64,000 nucleotides of DNA, taken from contig JADKJG010000004.1 of assembly GCA_016722375.1 (NCBI GenBank), positions 324,649 to 388,648 on the forward strand, in the 5' to 3' direction. The notes beneath the pieces are model-generated. The model saw only the letters and a program-made list of their open reading frames with translations. It ran no database searches and was not told the origin of the DNA. The translations under genes and the position numbers were made by a program. The stretch comes from Bacteroidota bacterium. GTDB lineage: Bacteria; Bacteroidota; Bacteroidia; Chitinophagales; LD1. Shown here in pieces: positions 27,382-35,778 of the stretch (the stretch's first letter is position 1; every line of letters starts with the position of its first letter).

Positions 27382-28132
27382 ATGAAACGCAATAAAAGGC
27401 GCTCGTTAAAGTTGAAAAGCAGCCTCCATAAAGACCGGTTAATCCGGTCAAAAAATCAACAAACCGGAGAAGGAATATTTTCTTCCCCATTATTTTTTAT
27501 GGTTTTCATATCCTTAAATCTGCGACAACTCACCTCAGCAGAAAAAGTGCTGGAACGCCTGAGAAAACACATCTTTATGTTAACCGGAAACCTCCATTTT
27601 CCTGTGATAGACCCAAGCCTTCTTATACTTGTGGCGATGGCAAATAAACTAGAAGTTTTGATTCAGAAATCGGCCAACGGCAATCGCGAGTTTATTGAGA
27701 AACGAAGGAAGGTAACCGCCGAAGCGAAGGAACTTATCCTTCAATTATCTTTTGATATTCAGAAGAAAAGCGGCGGTATTGCAGAAAAAATTCACAGCGC
27801 CGGATTTGATATTCGAAAAGCACGCAGCTCAAAATCACCTTGCCTGAAAGCGGTTATCAAAGTAATCAAACCATTAGGGAATCACAACATCTTGCTGAAA
27901 TGGAAGCGGGATGCTATGGCAAGCATATATTTATTGAAATCAGTACTGACCCGAAGGCAAAATTTGGTTTCCGGCAGCTAAAACAGATAACATCCAATTT
28001 TCCGTTTCCTATTTTACAAACGGCGAGTGGAAAGCACTGCAAATTCAGACTAAATATTTTTTCCGTGTTTATGCCTGGAATCATCATGGCGACGGAGAAT
28101 TCAGCGAAGTGGCGGAGACGCTTTGTATTTGA
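27382..28132 (+). pseudogene. Helical protein with C-terminal fibronectin type III domain, two frameshifts
   Basis: About 250 residues if two single-base losses are repaired. The N-terminal part is basic, then an alpha-helical domain (LTSAEKVLERLRKHIFMLTG, then AKELILQLSFDIQKKSG and AEKIHSAGFDIRK), then an Fn3 module whose pieces are in three frames: NHNILLKWKRDA in the first, YGKHIFIEISTDPKAK in the second (switch near 27915), and NGEWKALQIQTKYFFRVYAW followed by NHHGDGEFSEVAETLCI in the third (switch near 27960, in an AAAA run). The stop is TGA 28130-28132. This helical-plus-Fn3 layout is a recurrent Bacteroidota family of unknown function, usually without a signal peptide. The indels could be assembly errors. 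Confidence 0.7.
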
Positions 28133-28175
28133 GTCGGCTTTATGACATCTCTGAAATGTTTTTATTTGTGAAATA

Positions 28176-29201
28176 ATGAAAACAGATGAGTACTACATGC
28201 AACTTTGCTTATCCCTTGCTCAAAAAGGGTTAAGGGTTGTGGCACCTAATCCTATGGTGGGATGTGTCATTGTTCACGATGGGAAAATCATCGGTAAAGG
28301 GTATCATAAAAAGTTTGGCGGGCCTCATGCTGAAGTGAATGCCATTCAATCTGTCAAAAATCAGAAGCTCTTAAAAGAGTCTATGCTCTATGTTAATCTG
28401 GAGCCCTGTTCTCATTTTGGCAAAACGCCCCCATGCGTGGATTTGATTATCGAAAAGAAAATACCACATGTAGTCATTGGCAGTCGTGACCCTAATCCGC
28501 TTGTTTCGGGTAAGGGAATAAAGAAAATGAGACGCGCCGGAATAAAAGTTACCGTAGATGTACTGAAAGAAAAATGTGACGAGCTAAATAAACGGTTCAT
28601 CACTTTTCATACCAAGAAGCGTCCTTATATTATTTTGAAATGGGCACAATCTTCTGATGGATTTATGGCACCCAAGGGTAATAAACAAAAATGGTTGACT
28701 GGTCCTGCTTCCAAAAAACTGGTTCATCAATGGAGGAGCGAGGAGCAAGCAATCTTAGTGGGTTGGAAAACGGTGAATATAGACCAACCCCTACTTACCG
28801 TTCGGTTGGTAAAGGGCATCAACCCTATGAGAATTGTTATAGATCGAAAGTTGAGATTAAATGTAGTGAACAAAACATTTTTAAGCAATCAACCTCTTTG
28901 GATATTAAACGAGAAATGGGATGGCGAGAGCGATCGGTGGCACATGGTTAAGTTGGGTTTTGATAAAAACGGACTGCAGGAAATAATGAAGTTCCTTTAC
29001 TCCAAAGAGATTCAGTCGTTAATTGTAGAGGGCGGTCTGGCAACCTTAAAGACCTTCATTAAAGAAGGATTATGGGATGAGGCTCGGATATTCACCACGA
29101 AGCATTTGATGAAAGAGGGTAAAAAGTCTCCTCGCCTTGGAGGGAGAATATCAAAGACTGAGCGGGTTGGAAGAGACCAGCTTGTTTATCGCGAGAATTA
29201 A
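28176..29201 (+). CDS. ribD: Bifunctional riboflavin biosynthesis protein RibD
   Basis: Catalyses deamination then reduction in riboflavin synthesis. 341 residues. N-terminal deaminase domain (about 1-145) with zinc ligands in HAEVNAI and PCSHFGKTPPC. C-terminal RibD reductase domain (about 148-340) with ILKWAQSSDGFMA, GWKTVNIDQPLLTVR and LIVEGGLATLKTFI. Both domains are complete. No other rib gene and no FMN riboswitch were seen nearby. It follows the broken Fn3 gene by 43 bases. Confidence 0.95.
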   Translation: MKTDEYYMQLCLSLAQKGLRVVAPNPMVGCVIVHDGKIIGKGYHKKFGGPHAEVNAIQSVKNQKLLKESMLYVNLEPCSHFGKTPPCVDLIIEKKIPHVVIGSRDPNPLVSGKGIKKMRRAGIKVTVDVLKEKCDELNKRFITFHTKKRPYIILKWAQSSDGFMAPKGNKQKWLTGPASKKLVHQWRSEEQAILVGWKTVNIDQPLLTVRLVKGINPMRIVIDRKLRLNVVNKTFLSNQPLWILNEKWDGESDRWHMVKLGFDKNGLQEIMKFLYSKEIQSLIVEGGLATLKTFIKEGLWDEARIFTTKHLMKEGKKSPRLGGRISKTERVGRDQLVYREN

Positions 29202-29224
29202 AATCTGCTTGACTTAATACAAAT

Positions 29225-29252
29225 AAAAACGGGGCAAATAGCCCCGTTTTTT
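29225..29252. terminator. Bidirectional terminator between ribD and a small lipoprotein gene
   Basis: AAAAACGGGGC and GCCCCGTTTTTT pair perfectly around AAATA. A tracts and T tracts serve both strands, and the two flanking genes converge. Confidence 0.9.
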
Positions 29253-29275
29253 ATTCTTAAAAGAACTTAGACAAT

Positions 29276-29476
29276 TTACTGCCAAGTACCGTTACTAGCT
29301 TTGCACTGATCCTTAGCTTGAGCATACTCATCAACTCCGAGAACGCTTAATGTAGAACTTTTACAAACAGAACTCGAAGTGGACCCGTCAGCATAAAGGC
29401 AATGACCGCATTTAGTGCAAGAAGCACCAGCAGAGACAAGGGCGATAGTCATAAGACCAAAAAATAATTTTTTCAT
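29276..29476 (-). CDS. Small cysteine-rich exported protein
   Basis: 66 residues. Signal peptide MKKLFFGLMTIALVSAGASC with a possible lipobox cysteine at 20, followed by TKCGHCLYADGS and two more cysteines (SSVCKS, KDQCKAS). Six cysteines in about 47 mature residues suggest disulfides or metal binding. Two similar proteins occur at 50243 and 52400, which argues that this is a real gene family. Function unknown. Confidence 0.65.
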   Translation of the reverse strand: MKKLFFGLMTIALVSAGASCTKCGHCLYADGSTSSSVCKSSTLSVLGVDEYAQAKDQCKASNGTWQ

Positions 29477-29594
29477 GATGGTTGTTTTTGTTTATTTAAT
29501 GAACGCAATATTAAGGTATTAGAGGTAAATGCAAAAAATGTTTCTCCACAAAGATTAGCCAGATGTCCACTACCATAATCGGTAGTTCAGCAAT

Positions 29595-30317
29595 CTATTT
29601 CATGTCGTATTTTCTGAGCAGCTTCAATACTACCTCCAAATCGTTTGCTATGGGGGCAATAAAAGATGTCTGCTTATTTTGAATCGGATGCAATAGACTT
29701 AGCTGATAAGCATGTAGCGTCAAACGGGCGATGGTAGGTCGTTCTTCTTCTTCCCCAAGCTTATAATTTCTTTTGATGGAGGAAAAGTAGAAAGCATCTG
29801 AATTTCCATAAACATTATCTACCAAAAGAGGGTTGCCAACTGATGCCAAATGAACTCTTATCTGGTGGGTTCTTCCGGTTTTTATTTCAACGTCTAACAA
29901 GGACGCATGACGAAATTCTTCTTCTACCTTATAAATCGTTAATGCTTCCTTTCCTGATTTGTGAACCATCATCGTCCCAGCATAGGAATGATTTTCAGCA
30001 ATAGGGCTATTGATTTCCCCCGCCGGTTCCTTCATTCTACCTTGCACAATTGCTTTGTATAGCTTCTGAACGCTGTGGTTCTGAAACTGTAAAGACAAAT
30101 TTTTGTGCGCGACTTCGTTTTTGGCAAAACACAAAACTCCGCTAGTATTTCTGTCTATTCTATGAACGACAAAAAGCCTTCCGTGATTTTTTTGTAAAAC
30201 ACTTTGCAGTGTTTCTCGTTCCGTATGAATCCGGTCGGGGATGACCGTGATGCCAGGAGGTTTATTGACCACTAGCAATTCATCGTCTTCGTAAATTATT
30301 TCCGGTTTAATTTTCAT
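29595..30317 (-). CDS. RluA-family pseudouridine synthase
   Basis: Converts uridine to pseudouridine in rRNA or tRNA. 240 residues, single catalytic domain without an S4 domain. The active-site aspartate is in HRIDRNTSGVLCFAK (HRLDxxTSG motif). Other marks are LLVVNKPPGITV near the N-terminus and IKTGRTHQIRVHLASVG. It resembles the short RluC/RluD-like proteins; the target site is not predictable. It ends the gene string 31345-29595 on this strand. Confidence 0.93.
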   Translation of the reverse strand: MKIKPEIIYEDDELLVVNKPPGITVIPDRIHTERETLQSVLQKNHGRLFVVHRIDRNTSGVLCFAKNEVAHKNLSLQFQNHSVQKLYKAIVQGRMKEPAGEINSPIAENHSYAGTMMVHKSGKEALTIYKVEEEFRHASLLDVEIKTGRTHQIRVHLASVGNPLLVDNVYGNSDAFYFSSIKRNYKLGEEEERPTIARLTLHAYQLSLLHPIQNKQTSFIAPIANDLEVVLKLLRKYDMK

Positions 30318-30328
30318 CGGTTATTTCT

Positions 30329-31345
30329 TCAGGATAAGGGATGTTTTTGAACTAATGGGGATAGCTTAACCTTTCCTTCTTCTACTTTCATTCCCTCAAA
30401 AGGATCGTTGGCTATTAAATAGGGACCATCCAAATCAACATAATCTGCCAAAGGTGCCAAATTAGCTGCTGCACTACAACCCACTGAAGATTCACTCATA
30501 CAGCCCACCAAAACCTTTAACTCGTATTTCTTTGCTTGAAGAATCATTTCCACTGCCTGCGAAACCCCTCCGCATTTCATCAGTTTAATGTTCACGCCGT
30601 GAAAGGATTCTTTTACTTTCTCTAAATCAGATAATTGCTGACAACTCTCATCCGCGAAAACTGGAAGTAGTGAATCGGACTTTACTTCTTTCATTTCTTC
30701 CAAAGCATCCTTCACGAGTGGTTGTTCTATCAACATACAGCCCTCTGCTGACAACCATTTTATTTTTGTTAAGGCCTCTTTGACATCTTTCCATCCCTGA
30801 TTAACATCTACTGCAAATGGTTTGTTTGTTAGCTTTCTGAAGTCCGAAATCATTTCCTCATCCTGCTTTCCGTCCAATTTGATTTTGAATAGCTTAAATC
30901 CAATAGCATTTGCCTCTTCTACTTTTCTTTTCATTTCATCAAACGAACAGAGGCCAATCGTATAAGTACACAAGGGAGATTTGTCTGACTGTATTTCGAG
31001 CAGCTCGCCAATGCTTTTCTGCTCCATTTGTGATTTCAAATTCCAGAGAGCCATATCCAGTGCCGCTTTTGCCGACATATTGCCGGGGAACTTCTCGTCT
31101 AACATCTTGAAAATATCGGGTGGATGAACCGGCAGGGTGATGTTCTTTACTTCCGGAAGTGAAAGGAAGTCTATGACTGATTGCCGGGTTTCGCGAAGAT
31201 AGGGTGGGAGTGTAGCTTCTCCCCATCCGACAAATCCTTCATGTTCTATCTTAATAAAGACTACATCGGTATGCGTCCGTAGTCCATGCGAAATATGGAA
31301 TGGATACCGAAACTTCAGTTGGTATGGGTACAGAGTATATTGCAA
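30329..31345 (-). CDS. Enolase-superfamily dipeptide (L-Ala-D/L-Glu type) epimerase
   Basis: Mandelate-racemase-like enzyme of 338 residues; the family epimerises dipeptides such as L-Ala-D-Glu from murein recycling. The capping domain is about 1-115. The barrel shows the KxK motif in FKIKLDGKQDEEM, metal ligands in AVDVNQGW, MLIEQPL and FADESC, and the opposite-face lysine in IKLMKCGGV. All catalytic positions are present. The start is TTG 31345 because no ATG fits, and the sucC stop is only 16 bases upstream, so sucC, this gene and the RluA gene are probably one transcript. Exact dipeptide specificity is not readable from sequence. Confidence 0.88.
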   Translation of the reverse strand: MQYTLYPYQLKFRYPFHISHGLRTHTDVVFIKIEHEGFVGWGEATLPPYLRETRQSVIDFLSLPEVKNITLPVHPPDIFKMLDEKFPGNMSAKAALDMALWNLKSQMEQKSIGELLEIQSDKSPLCTYTIGLCSFDEMKRKVEEANAIGFKLFKIKLDGKQDEEMISDFRKLTNKPFAVDVNQGWKDVKEALTKIKWLSAEGCMLIEQPLVKDALEEMKEVKSDSLLPVFADESCQQLSDLEKVKESFHGVNIKLMKCGGVSQAVEMILQAKKYELKVLVGCMSESSVGCSAAANLAPLADYVDLDGPYLIANDPFEGMKVEEGKVKLSPLVQKHPLS

Positions 31346-31361
31346 GGAAAGAATGTGAGAA

Positions 31362-32573
31362 TTAACTCAGCGCCTTCTTCACTTCCTCTGCCGCTTCTTT
31401 CAGTTGAATGGCGCCGCGAACCTTTAGTCCGCTTTCATCAATGATTCGTTTTCCTTCTTCCGCATTCGTGCCTTGGAGGCGAACGATAATCGGAACCGGA
31501 ATATCTCCTATTGATTTATAAGCATCTACGATGCCTTGTGCCACGCGGTCGCAACGCACAATTCCTCCAAAGATATTGACGAGGATAGCCTTTACATGTG
31601 GGTCTCTCAAAATAATACGGAAAGCCTTCTCAACTCTTTCTGCATTGGCCGTGCCGCCCACATCCAAGAAGTTGGCAGGGTCTCCACCGCTCAGTTTGAT
31701 AATGTCCATCGTAGCCATTGCCAAACCGGCACCATTCACCATGCAACCTACGTTCCCATCTAATTTTACATAATTCAAATCGGCATTGCTCGCTTCAATT
31801 TCCGTGGGGTCTTCTTCATTCAAATCGCGCAGAGACTCTAACTCCGGATGGCGGTAAAGCGCACTGTCATCTATGCTGATCTTGCCGTCCACTGCTATAA
31901 TCTTGTTATCCGATGTTTTCAAACAGGGATTTATCTCCAACATGCTGGCATCGGTTGTGATATAGGTCTTATAAACACCCTTCACAAACTTAGTCATCTC
32001 CTTAAATGCCACTCCGCTCAAACCCAAGTTGAAAGCAATCTTGCGACACTGAAAATCCTGTAAACCCACTTTGGGATCAACCCATTCTTTGTGAACTTTC
32101 TCCGGTGTTTTTTCTGCCACTTCCTCAATATCCATTCCTCCTTCGGTAGAATAAATCATCACGTTTCGTCCCAAGGTACGATCAAGGAGAACAGAGAAAT
32201 AAAATTCCTTTGGTTCGTTTTCGCCGGGATAATAAACATCCTGTGCCACCAAAATCTTCTTCACCAATTTGCCTGTCGGGCCGGTTTGCTTCGTCACCAA
32301 AATTCCACCGAGAAGATTCGTCGCTATTTCTTTCACTTGATCCAGATTCTTTGCCAGCGCAACACCGCGCTGCTCTTTGCCCTGAATGGTTCCTTTTCCA
32401 CGGCCTCCGGCATGAATCTGTGATTTAATCACTACCCAGTCGCTGCCATAAAGTTCTTTAAGTCTTTTGGCCTCGTGAACGGCCTGATCGGGTGCTTCGG
32501 CAATCATGCCTTCTTGAATAGCTACCCCATTTTTCTTCATCAGTTCTTTTGCCTGGTATTCGTGCAGATTCAT
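31362..32573 (-). CDS. sucC: Succinyl-CoA ligase (ADP-forming), beta subunit
   Basis: TCA-cycle enzyme subunit, 403 residues. ATP-grasp domain (about 1-240) begins MNLHEYQAKELMKKNGV and contains KSQIHAGGRGKG. The CoA-ligase domain has DGKISIDDSALYR, VNGAGLAMATMDIIKL and NIFGGIVRCDRVAQG, followed by the GTNAEEGKRI loop. Complete. The alpha subunit gene (sucD) is not adjacent, which is common in Bacteroidota. Confidence 0.97.
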   Translation of the reverse strand: MNLHEYQAKELMKKNGVAIQEGMIAEAPDQAVHEAKRLKELYGSDWVVIKSQIHAGGRGKGTIQGKEQRGVALAKNLDQVKEIATNLLGGILVTKQTGPTGKLVKKILVAQDVYYPGENEPKEFYFSVLLDRTLGRNVMIYSTEGGMDIEEVAEKTPEKVHKEWVDPKVGLQDFQCRKIAFNLGLSGVAFKEMTKFVKGVYKTYITTDASMLEINPCLKTSDNKIIAVDGKISIDDSALYRHPELESLRDLNEEDPTEIEASNADLNYVKLDGNVGCMVNGAGLAMATMDIIKLSGGDPANFLDVGGTANAERVEKAFRIILRDPHVKAILVNIFGGIVRCDRVAQGIVDAYKSIGDIPVPIIVRLQGTNAEEGKRIIDESGLKVRGAIQLKEAAEEVKKALS

Positions 32574-32694
32574 CGCTAGTTGATTATTTATGAATGATTA
32601 TCGCTTTTTAAGCGCGACGAAAATAAACGATTGAAGGTAATAGCCAAGCCGGAGAGCGTGGAGAACTCAATCAAAGCAGATCGAAAACTCAGTA

Positions 32695-33219
32695 CTACTT
32701 CTCTGCTTCTTTAAAATCTAACGATAGGGAATTCACACAATAGCGCATTCCTGTTTCGGTTGGGCCATCATCAAAAATATGTCCCAAATGAGATTCGCAG
32801 CGGGCGCAGACAATTTCTGTACGAATCATGCCATGCGAAGAGTCTGTAATCGTTTTGATCTTGCCTCCGGCAATCTCTCTATCGAAACTGGGCCAACCGC
32901 AACGCGAATCAAACTTCATATCCGAAGTAAACAATTCATTGCCGCAGGCACCGCACACATAAACTCCCTTCTCCTTATTCAAGTAATATTTTCCGGTGAA
33001 AGGTGATTCGGTTCCCTTTTCGCGCAACACGCGAAATTGTTCTGAATCCAATAGCTTTTTCCATTCGGCTTCGGTTTTCTCCACCTTTGCGCTGTCTTGA
33101 TTTTCTGTAATCATATTGGCTAATTTTTGTTTTTTCTGATGATTCAAACTGCTTGACCGCTGACCGCATGAGGTCAGACTAAGACTAATAACCCAAACAA
33201 GTATGCTAATTCGTTTCAT
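32695..33219 (-). CDS. msrB: Peptide-methionine (R)-S-oxide reductase, exported lipoprotein
   Basis: Repairs oxidised methionine in envelope proteins. 174 residues: signal peptide with lipobox LTSC (C18), short linker, then the MsrB fold. Zinc ligands are in VCGACGNE and VCARCESHLGH; the catalytic cysteine is in MRYCVNSLSL near the C-terminus, and GWPSFDRE is the substrate loop. The export signal places it at the periplasm or outer membrane, unlike the cytosolic E. coli form. Confidence 0.95.
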   Translation of the reverse strand: MKRISILVWVISLSLTSCGQRSSSLNHQKKQKLANMITENQDSAKVEKTEAEWKKLLDSEQFRVLREKGTESPFTGKYYLNKEKGVYVCGACGNELFTSDMKFDSRCGWPSFDREIAGGKIKTITDSSHGMIRTEIVCARCESHLGHIFDDGPTETGMRYCVNSLSLDFKEAEK

Positions 33220-33342
33220 CTTTTTATTTCCTTAGTCGTTCATCAAAAATAAGGCGGACAAACGAAATGTCATAGCCGACAGGGTTTAAGGCATCGGATT
33301 CAACAACAATTAACCTTTGTTTAGGTGATTGGTAAAAAACCA

Positions 33343-34698
33343 TCAACTGACCACCATCTTCTTCATCCATTTATACAAAGGATAGCCCGCCAGAAATATC
33401 AGAAAGCCGTAGAGCGCCGAACGCGGGTCAGACCAAACCACATTGACGGTCACCATCAACAAAACAAACATGAACAGAAGCGGCACCAGGGGATACCACT
33501 TCATTTTATAAATGTGTTCTTCTGAAGTGCCTTGTAGTTTGGCGCGTTGTCTGAAAATAAAAATGGTTCCGGCGGCGGAGACGAGCGAGAGGCTATCAAT
33601 AAACATCACATAGTTCAGGATGTTTTCAAAAGTGCCGAGCATAAAGAGCGAAAGCAACATCAAGCCTACAAAAAAGCTGAGTGCAAATTCCTGCGCCATC
33701 GTTTTTGAATTGACGCGGCGGAATATTTCCGGCAATATCTTGTCGTCCGCCATCGCATAATACATCCGGGGGTTGTGCATCATCGAAGTATTGATGAAGC
33801 CCAACACAGATATAAAAATGGCTACCGCCGTGATGGCAAAACCCTTTTCACCAAAAAATGTTTTAACCAATTCTGCCGCTACCAGTTTAGAGCCTTTCAC
33901 GCCTTCAAAACCCAAAGCGGAAACATAAGCCACGTTGATTGTGAGATATAGAATCACCACAATGCCAATACCGGCAAAGATGGAACGTGGAATATTGCGC
34001 TCCGGTTTTTCAATATCGGCGCCGAAGTTGATGGTGTTTTGATAGCCGCCGTAGGTAAAGAACACCGAAATCAAACTCACGCCCAGCGCCTTCAAGATGC
34101 CATCCATCATGCCTCCCGATGCTTCGGGAGCCGATGAAAGATGCGACACGGGATGGACATTAAACGCCGCAAAACAAAAAGCAATCATCATCAGAATCTT
34201 AATCATGCTGAGGACGTTCTGCGTTCGAGCGCCCATCTTGATGCCGAGATAGTTGAGCGAAAACAAAATGAGCGTGACGGCCATGGCGGTGATTTTGATC
34301 CCCATATCATTTTGCAAGGACTCGGGCATCAACACCGGGTTGATATATTCTGCGCCCACAATCGCCACGCCCACCGCGCTCGCGGCATTGGTAATAACCA
34401 AGGACCAGTTGAGCATGAAGGCATAGGCTGGATGATAGCAATGCGAAAATATCTTGTAGAAGCCACCCGCCACCGGCAGACGCGAACCGATTTCGGCAAA
34501 GGTAAGCGCTCCGCAAATGCTGATGATGCCCCCCAAAATCCAAACGGCAAAGAAGATGAGTGGCGTGCCTGCCTTCGTGGCGACGATGGCCGGAGTGCGG
34601 AAAATACCTACGCCTATCACCAAGCTGACGACAATCATCGTCAGGTCGAAGAAGGCAAGTTTGGGTTTAATAGAGGTGGTAGAGGTAGTGTCGGACAT
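33343..34698 (-). CDS. APC-superfamily amino acid permease
   Basis: Inner-membrane transporter of about 451 residues with 12 predicted helices. The first helix holds the unwound-substrate-site motif VIGVGIFRTPAIVA. Other family segments are SICGALTFAEIGSRLPVAGG in helix 2 and IFAGIGIVVILY. It resembles the LAT/APA amino-acid exchangers; the substrate cannot be assigned. Start ATG 34698 (TTG one codon earlier also possible). No neighbouring amino-acid metabolism gene. Confidence 0.9.
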   Translation of the reverse strand: MSDTTSTTSIKPKLAFFDLTMIVVSLVIGVGIFRTPAIVATKAGTPLIFFAVWILGGIISICGALTFAEIGSRLPVAGGFYKIFSHCYHPAYAFMLNWSLVITNAASAVGVAIVGAEYINPVLMPESLQNDMGIKITAMAVTLILFSLNYLGIKMGARTQNVLSMIKILMMIAFCFAAFNVHPVSHLSSAPEASGGMMDGILKALGVSLISVFFTYGGYQNTINFGADIEKPERNIPRSIFAGIGIVVILYLTINVAYVSALGFEGVKGSKLVAAELVKTFFGEKGFAITAVAIFISVLGFINTSMMHNPRMYYAMADDKILPEIFRRVNSKTMAQEFALSFFVGLMLLSLFMLGTFENILNYVMFIDSLSLVSAAGTIFIFRQRAKLQGTSEEHIYKMKWYPLVPLLFMFVLLMVTVNVVWSDPRSALYGFLIFLAGYPLYKWMKKMVVS

Positions 34699-34699
34699 C

Positions 34700-34971
34700 A
34701 AGGGTTTTAATATGATTGCTTCGTGTGTTTCATTCCCATTATTAAACCCTAATCATTTCTTTTGATGCAATAAAAGTAGGAAGCTATGTGAGAATATCAA
34801 ACCGCTTTGACCTTTGACGGTTAGATTTTAACGGGAAGGAGCGTGTTCTGGCGCTGAACAATATTGTCTTTGATTTTTTCGGCATAGCAAATTCCACCCC
34901 CGTCCCGCCGATAGAGGCGGTCCACCACCACCTCCTCCTTCCACCTCTCGCTCTCCAATCCTCCTTCCTCC
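34700..34971. other. Intergenic stretch without recognisable gene
   Basis: Nothing supported apart from a small CCGCC-GATAGA-GGCGG hairpin near 34910 and a C-rich stretch. It leads into the T9SS tail remnant. Confidence 0.5.
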
Positions 34972-35139
34972 CAAACCTATTTCAAACTCTATGATGCTTT
35001 GGGCAGAATGGTTAAACAGGAAATGATGAACGCGGCTTCCACCACCATTCAAAGAGATGGATTGCCGGATGGCATCTATTTCTGGCAGGTGGAAACGAAA
35101 GAAAGTTTGTTGGGAAAGGGGAAGATAATCTTCCAATAA
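34972..35139 (+). pseudogene. Orphan T9SS type A sorting-domain fragment
   Basis: A forward frame reads FKLYDALGRMVKQEMM, then LPDGIYFWQVETKE and GKGKIIFQ before TAA at 35137-35139. This is the last 50 or so residues of a type A T9SS sorting domain. Nothing upstream in frame supports the rest of the protein, so the body has been lost or replaced. It lies between the permease and array 4. Confidence 0.75.
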
Positions 35140-35235
35140 AAAAACGATGGCGCGGTTCCCCAAATTGCCCCCGTTCTAGTTTAGTCTGGAATGAATTTGG
35201 TACAAATAAACCCGGATAAGCTTGGTTTGCTCAAA

Positions 35236-35455
35236 ATGTGTCACGTTTTGCCCCGGATGTAACACATCTCACTATGAATGTGACACGTTTGACCCCGGAT
35301 GTAACGAATCTTACTATAAATGTGGCACAATGGACCTCAGATGTAACGCATTTAACCCCGTTTGTAACACACTAGACCCCAGATGTAGCACAATTGACCT
35401 GAATGTAGCTTAGTCCACTGCGGATGTGGCACATTTTGCCCGAAATGTGACACAT
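35236..35455. repeat. Array 4: eleven units of 21 bp (one of 20)
   Basis: Units start with ATGTNNC at 35236, 35257, 35278, 35299, 35320, 35341, 35362, 35383, 35403, 35424 and 35445. All spacings are 21 except 35383-35403 (20). Each unit opens with an 11-base dyad of the type ATGTG-N-CACAT: perfect at 35424 (ATGTGGCACAT) and 35445 (ATGTGACACAT), near-perfect at 35257 (ATGTAACACAT). The remaining 10 bases vary, often ending ACCCCGG. The 20-base unit breaks any reading frame, which argues against coding. Confidence 0.87.
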
Positions 35456-35778
35456 CGGGTTTTGACCACGTTTATTTCTACAAGAAGGAGGCTTCCTTTT
35501 GAATGAACCGAGTTTATTCTATATGGTTACAAGCCTGTTTTCGTAGTTTTATGACCCTTACTAATATTTAGTTTTCCAAAATTATTGTAGAGCAAACTTC
35601 ACCAACAACGGAATTCCAGTGGCATCTGCTTTGGCAATAACAAGAAATTTATGAAGGAGTAAGAGAGAGCTATGAGCCGGAAGAAAAAAACAAGGCCTGC
35701 ATTCTCTCAAGGCTATTGCTCGTAGCTAGTGGCTTAAATTGCCTCACGGCTTATTTCCTAAATTGCGCTCCCTTTCAG
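35456..35778. other. Region between array 4 and dnaG
   Basis: No gene recognised. The frame upstream of dnaG is open back to TTG at 35716 but carries no primase sequence before the ATG at 35779, so it is treated as leader. Confidence 0.5.

Noticed and set aside
35222..35413. Forward open frame over array 4
   Set aside because: Repeat by-product; the 20-bp unit interrupts the periodic frame.
35716..35778. Upstream TTG start for dnaG
   Set aside because: Adds 21 residues without primase similarity; ATG 35779 matches the family N-terminus.
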